Below, piece after piece: positions 60,683-64,000 of a stretch of 64,000 nt of DNA (within the stretch, counting starts at the first letter, position 1; every line of letters starts with the position of its first letter). The position numbers and the translations under genes are program-made. The notes under the pieces are model-generated. The model ran no database searches and was not told the DNA's origin. It worked only from the letters and a program-made list of their open reading frames with translations. Origin of the DNA: JAIBBG01 sp040381475 (lineage in GTDB: Bacteria > Bacteroidota > Bacteroidia > Flavobacteriales_D > Sanyastnellaceae); contig JBEIHH010000009.1 of the NCBI GenBank assembly GCA_040381475.1, positions 1 to 64,000 on the forward strand, given 5' to 3'.

Positions 60683-61461
60683 ATAGCTGATAAGTATTTT
60701 TCAGTTATTTCAGCCGCTGTGAAAGTAGGAAGGTGATTGATTCTGATGTGTTCCAGTATACCCTTGAAGAAGGTATTCACGCCTGCTCCTATGTTGGTAT
60801 AAGGAATGAGTTCTTCCTGTGTCAGATCGTGCAATGCCCTGCCACGGCATAACTCTGCTTTTACCTTTTCATAGTTTGAAAAATCATTTTCATTCAGCCC
60901 AACGTACATGGGATGGAAGTTGAACATTTTCAACCCATGAACATGAATGCCATTGCTCATTGCGTTCCAGGATCTGCCGGGGCGCAGACATTCCACGTCG
61001 TCCTCCCAAAAGAATGGAATACGCACCAGAGGCACCTCTGCTGCGGAGTGACAAAGTGTGTGCGGAATGATGTTCGGTGTAAAGGGGAGAAAAAGTGAAC
61101 AGTCGGTTTGGATATCATACTTACGGCGCAAATTCCAAAGCAACCGTGAGTTTTGCACCAGCGCATGGGTTCTGATCGACTTTGCTCCCGGAACGATATC
61201 CAGGCAATACTGCATGGCCGCTTCTTCAGTAGCCCCATGCGTGGAGCCCGGAAGAAAGTTCGGATGAATACCCAGCTCAAACAAAGGATTTGCGCGCAAC
61301 CGTTCGATCGCAGGAGAATGATGTGTGATAAACCACGTACACCTGACGCCTGCCTGCGTGAACGCATCGGCCATGTAATCGATCATGTAATCAGGCGCCC
61401 AATCCACATCTACCGTGAATGCGAAAAAATCAAAGCGTTCATGTTCTGCCGTCTGCGTCAT
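60679..61461 (-). CDS. Polysaccharide deacetylase-like protein
   Basis: A 260-residue cytosolic protein of the NodB/polysaccharide deacetylase superfamily. It has FFAFTVDVDWAPDYMIDYMA (the DxD metal site), AGVRCTWFITHHSP, FELGIHPNFLPGSTHG (the HP-type metal histidine), a SIRTHALVQNSRLLW segment, and FNFHPMYVG near the end. It resembles WbmS-type deacetylases from surface polysaccharide clusters. It probably acts on a nucleotide-linked or lipid-linked sugar. It is first in a three-gene run (deacetylase, acyltransferase, GT-C-like) and has a -7 promoter element just upstream. Confidence 0.82.
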   Translation of the reverse strand: MTQTAEHERFDFFAFTVDVDWAPDYMIDYMADAFTQAGVRCTWFITHHSPAIERLRANPLFELGIHPNFLPGSTHGATEEAAMQYCLDIVPGAKSIRTHALVQNSRLLWNLRRKYDIQTDCSLFLPFTPNIIPHTLCHSAAEVPLVRIPFFWEDDVECLRPGRSWNAMSNGIHVHGLKMFNFHPMYVGLNENDFSNYEKVKAELCRGRALHDLTQEELIPYTNIGAGVNTFFKGILEHIRINHLPTFTAAEITEKYLSAI

Positions 61462-61478
61462 AACTACCGGTTATGCGG

Positions 61479-61486
61479 CAAATGTA
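61479..61486 (-). promoter_or_regulatory. Bacteroidota -7 promoter element of the sugar-modification operon
   Basis: TACATTTG on the minus strand, an exact TAnnTTTG, 17 bases before the ATG at 61461. No clear -33 TTTG upstream. Confidence 0.45.
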
Positions 61487-61509
61487 ATACGCAGGGAAAC
61501 CAGACAGAT

Positions 61510-62016
61510 TCAACCCGGCCTTTTGTAGACAGGAACGGTGCTGCAAGGCTCGCCAAACATGATGCTTTTGGCTACCGGCTGAAGTTTTGTAACCAGATTC
61601 AGATAAGCTGAAACAGGCACCGGGCGATCGCTGCAGCCTTTTATCACGATACGCTTGTCGCGATATTCTTCCTGATGCAGCTGATCAATGAGGTCAGAAA
61701 AAATGGTTTCTTCCAATTGCTGCAACGATCCAAATACGACCTTCTTCGCTATGCCGGTGAGCGCAGACGCCACGAGCATAAAGGCCCAGTGGGGTATGAT
61801 CGCGTCATTGCTGCAGGTAACCGCCACAAAGTGATCGCGGTACTGCTCCCAGTCATTGGTTTTGATCCATTCCCTGAAATCCTTCTCTTTGAGCGCCAGC
61901 TCCATCCACAATTGATCCTTTATATCAATCAGCGTTCTTGGCCCTTCAGGATAGATCGTCTCAAGATCGATGGTAACCAATCCCGACGCCGCCACCTTAT
62001 TGATAATTTCTGACAT
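61510..62016 (-). CDS. DUF2480 family protein
   Basis: A 168-residue cytosolic protein that matches DUF2480, a Bacteroidota family of unknown function: NKVAASGLVTIDLETIYPEG, LWMELALKEKDFREWIKTND, HFVAVTCSNDAIIPHWAFML, and VIKGCSDRPVPVSAYL. Conserved Cys, His and Asp residues in these stretches hint at metal binding or catalysis, but no reaction is known. The start ATG at 62016 lies just 4 bases after a good -7 promoter element, so its message may be leaderless. It is a single gene facing the same way as the sugar operon downstream of it. Confidence 0.88.
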   Translation of the reverse strand: MSEIINKVAASGLVTIDLETIYPEGPRTLIDIKDQLWMELALKEKDFREWIKTNDWEQYRDHFVAVTCSNDAIIPHWAFMLVASALTGIAKKVVFGSLQQLEETIFSDLIDQLHQEEYRDKRIVIKGCSDRPVPVSAYLNLVTKLQPVAKSIMFGEPCSTVPVYKRPG

Positions 62017-62020
62017 GGGG

Positions 62021-62049
62021 CAAAATTATGTCATACAGGTCACAACAAA
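62021..62049 (-). promoter_or_regulatory. Bacteroidota-type promoter of the DUF2480 gene
   Basis: On the minus strand TTTG (62049-62046), a 17-base spacer, then TAATTTTG (62028-62021), an exact TAnnTTTG. Transcription would start at or within a few bases of the ATG at 62016, giving a leaderless or nearly leaderless mRNA. Confidence 0.65.
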
Positions 62050-62082
62050 GTAATTGTTCTCAGTGCTCAATCAACGCATGCT

Positions 62083-62670
62083 TCACCCGGTCGACTTTTG
62101 CCGGAGGGCATTTGCTTCCTCTTCGGTCATCTCCTGTATGACCCTTCTTTTGACATCGGTCATGTTCAACTCATCCATGGCGTCGATCACCAGTCTGAAT
62201 GGCGTTTCCGGCAAGGTTTTGACGATCACCATGAACTTGGTCTGATGACTGATCACTTCTCTCTTCAGTTGTTCAAATTCACTTTGGGTGATCTGACCGC
62301 TTTGCGTCCGGCCGTCAAACAGTGCCATTCGATTCAGATATTCACTGTTGCGCATGAACAGCACCGGACGAATTCCCTCTCTGGTGAGCGAGGTATAATG
62401 CACGAGCGTATCACTGTTGTTCCACATGCCGTGATAATACGCAATGTGCTCATCATCTTCTCCGAGCAACAAGGTCAATGCGTTTTTGGAGTTCAACGGT
62501 GTCGGATCGCTGATGGCGTCGTCAGGATAGATTATTTCTTGTGCCCTTGGTTTAGCCAATGTTGCCGCCAGCACAAAAAATGTGAGCAGCAAAAATGCAA
62601 GGTCTACCATGGGGGTCATATCAATTCTGGCTGCGCTTTGCTTGCCCGTTTTACCAATTATTTCTGCCAT
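62083..62670 (-). CDS. ExbD/TolR family energy-transducing protein
   Basis: A 195-residue protein with one N-terminal membrane helix. It has the ExbD/TolR signature AARIDMTPMVDLAFLLLTFF, including the Asp of the membrane proton path, followed by a periplasmic domain. The end (FRLVIDAMDELNMTDVKRRV) is typical of the periplasmic fold. With ExbB it forms a proton-driven motor that energises TonB or a related protein. No exbB or tonB lies in the window; the upstream partner may be elsewhere. The ATG at 62670 is preferred over an in-frame TTG at 62688. The 67 bases between its stop and the DUF2480 start hold the latter's promoter. Confidence 0.9.
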   Translation of the reverse strand: MAEIIGKTGKQSAARIDMTPMVDLAFLLLTFFVLAATLAKPRAQEIIYPDDAISDPTPLNSKNALTLLLGEDDEHIAYYHGMWNNSDTLVHYTSLTREGIRPVLFMRNSEYLNRMALFDGRTQSGQITQSEFEQLKREVISHQTKFMVIVKTLPETPFRLVIDAMDELNMTDVKRRVIQEMTEEEANALRQKSTG

Positions 62671-62835
62671 GTCAAAGTTTTTCTTCAAAACTTCGGCCGG
62701 CCCTTTTTCTTGTCATCTATGCTGTGACAATTTGAGAATAATTGCAAGTCAGATAATATTGGCGCTGCAATAATTTCGTCAGCCACGCACCGTTTCACAA
62801 TCTTGCTCATATTTACATTCGCTAACAAACTAAAA

Positions 62836-63465
62836 TTGAAAAAACACCACGTTACCTCACTTCTGTTTTTCACGCTCATCTTTCTTTCAGGATGCAGCAA
62901 ACTTTGGAATCGTGAAATAGACTGCACAAGTTTCAGTCTGTATGATGAAATGTATTGGTTTCCTTTTCCGAACGGACATCAATTTGCTGTAAAAAACTCC
63001 GCCGATGACAGTCTGGTATTCTCAAAAGTCGATAATTACATCTGGCATACCAGCGGATATACTACGGATACAGGTTGTGGCTGCAGCGACAGAAGTGGTC
63101 AATTGCTTACGGTTGGCAATGACTCCATCTGGTTCAATACCGAAATGAATTATATAGAAAATAATCTGCCACAACGAATAGAGACCATCGGACTTGTGTG
63201 GCAGGGTCGCAGAACTGTATTCACCGAAGGAGAAAGAACTGACAAAGACTCGCTTCACATTCAAAACCTCGTTGTGAATGACATCAGAAAATATGATCTT
63301 CCGGCTTCAACTGATTCTCTGGCACCGCGTACTATTTATACAGGCCTTCATGCCGGTTTGCTTCGAATTGTCTTACAGAATGGAAATGTTTGGGAGGCTT
63401 CAACGCCCATTGTTTGTGCAGTTGCCGTGAGCGACTTCAATTACAATGAAGGCTGGTGTGATTAA
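62836..63465 (+). CDS. Unknown lipoprotein
   Basis: A protein of about 209 residues with a lipoprotein signal (KKHHVTSLLFFTLIFLSGC, Cys 20). The body is beta-rich with a CGC motif in TGCGCSDRSGQLLTVGND, and Cys residues near both ends (REIDCTS and EGWCD) that could pair. No family is recognised. The start is uncertain: a TTG at 62836 gives the best signal peptide, and a TTG at 62803 gives 11 more residues; no ATG fits. It converges on dxs with a 26-base gap. Confidence 0.68.
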   Translation: MKKHHVTSLLFFTLIFLSGCSKLWNREIDCTSFSLYDEMYWFPFPNGHQFAVKNSADDSLVFSKVDNYIWHTSGYTTDTGCGCSDRSGQLLTVGNDSIWFNTEMNYIENNLPQRIETIGLVWQGRRTVFTEGERTDKDSLHIQNLVVNDIRKYDLPASTDSLAPRTIYTGLHAGLLRIVLQNGNVWEASTPIVCAVAVSDFNYNEGWCD

Positions 63466-63491
63466 AACACCGGTTACCCGATCCGTTTCAA

Positions 63492-64000
63492 TTAGGCGCT
63501 TTTAACGCCTCTTTTCTCTCCAACCATATCGACAGCAGCATCAATCATAGCCGCCATGTCGTAATGGCATTCCGCCCACAACTCTTCCTGCGTGCCATGT
63601 TCGATGAGTTTGTCTGGAATGCCTAGTCGGCGAACTTGTGATGTATACCCGTTATCGACCATAAACTCGAGAACAGCTGATCCCATGCCTCCCTGAATAC
63701 ATCCGTCTTCAACGGTAATGACATTCTTGAATTTGCCGAATACCTCGTGTAATAAAACTTCATCAAGCGGTTTCACAAACCGCATATCATAATGCGCTGC
63801 AGAAATACCGCGTGATTCCAACTCTTCACAGGCCTTTAGTGCCTGATTGCCCATAGGACCTATGGTGAGAAATGCCATATCTACCCCATTGCGCACCCTT
63901 CTTCCTGTGCCAGGTTTGATATACTGCATTGGTGTTTTCCATTCTGTCATTACACCATTTCCGCGAGGATAGCGTATGGAAAATGTTCCGTTGTTTTCTG
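63492..64000 (-). CDS. dxs: DXS, 1-deoxy-D-xylulose-5-phosphate synthase, C-terminal part (5' truncated)
   Basis: The last 169 or so codons of a gene that starts beyond the window; the frame is open to base 64000 and reads NNGTFSIRYPRGNGVMTEW at the edge. FSIRYPRGNG is the DXS-conserved strand of the pyrimidine-binding domain, followed by the transketolase C-terminal domain: DMAFLTIGPMGNQALKACEE, HYDMRFVKPLDEVLLHEV, VITVEDGCIQGGMGSAVLEF. It joins pyruvate and glyceraldehyde-3-phosphate with thiamine pyrophosphate, the first step of the MEP isoprenoid pathway. Transketolase-like relatives are possible but fit the sequence less well. thiL in this window supplies its cofactor, though the two genes are not linked. 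Confidence 0.9.
   Translation of the reverse strand, partial: ENNGTFSIRYPRGNGVMTEWKTPMQYIKPGTGRRVRNGVDMAFLTIGPMGNQALKACEELESRGISAAHYDMRFVKPLDEVLLHEVFGKFKNVITVEDGCIQGGMGSAVLEFMVDNGYTSQVRRLGIPDKLIEHGTQEELWAECHYDMAAMIDAAVDMVGEKRGVKSA

Noticed and set aside
62098..62727. A 209-codon plus-strand frame opposite exbD
   Set aside because: It is antisense to a clear ExbD gene and its sequence shows no domain.

Overview
The window looks like chromosomal DNA of a Bacteroidota species, probably Flavobacteriales or a close relative; the genus cannot be read from it. The evidence is direct. Several proteins end in type IX secretion system (T9SS) sorting domains: three type B secreted proteins, one type A, and PorZ. 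There is a PorP/SprF-family outer-membrane protein, a DUF4270 lipoprotein, a truncated GT5 'glycogen synthase', a DUF2480 protein, and several promoters of the Bacteroidota form TAnnTTTG. Six intrinsic terminators are clear. No tRNA, rRNA, insertion sequence, prophage or CRISPR array was seen. Genes are closely packed and no gene-free stretch exceeds 300 bases.

Layout. 1-8.1 kb: end of folC, a cyclase-hemW pair, a biotin carrier protein, a type B T9SS protein with its PorP/SprF partner, an MmcQ-like protein, and an operon of an unknown protein with rsmI, facing radA. 8.2-26 kb: a minus-strand surface-protein block. It holds a 1198-residue type B protein, an ECF sigma factor with an unusual membrane partner, a 2777-residue type B protein with three tandem 305-residue units, and a 1231-residue type A protein. 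26-39.4 kb: gcvP, free-methionine-sulfoxide reductase, an Ig-like lipoprotein, a TPR protein, a LysM lytic transglycosylase, tatA (57 codons), panC, the GT5 half-synthase, DUF4270 and glmS. 39.5-43.3 kb: an outer-membrane barrel, an acidic lipoprotein, and a second ECF sigma/membrane-protein pair. 43.3-49.6 kb: pth, rplY, prs, a cysteine-rich repeat lipoprotein, recJ and thiL. 49.6-56.4 kb: an unknown helical-repeat protein, porZ, a third ECF sigma/membrane-protein pair and a barrel-less TonB plug protein. 56.6-64 kb: a purF-type amidotransferase, a three-gene envelope-sugar operon, DUF2480, a lone ExbD, a lipoprotein and the 3' part of dxs.

How it fits together. The housekeeping genes (folate, heme, glycine cleavage, pantothenate, PRPP, purine, thiamine, DXP pathway, DNA repair, translation) are ordinary. 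The distinctive content is envelope biology. T9SS cargo, a T9SS component (PorZ) and a SprF-type partner lie in the same window as three ECF sigma factors. Each sigma gene overlaps a gene for a single-pass membrane protein with a small cytosolic N-terminus. The most notable pair is at 11.9-13.6 kb. Its membrane protein ends in a PKD domain and a type B T9SS C-terminal domain, and the pair sits between the two giant type B proteins. This suggests, as inference only, a regulatory circuit that monitors T9SS cargo or surface assembly.
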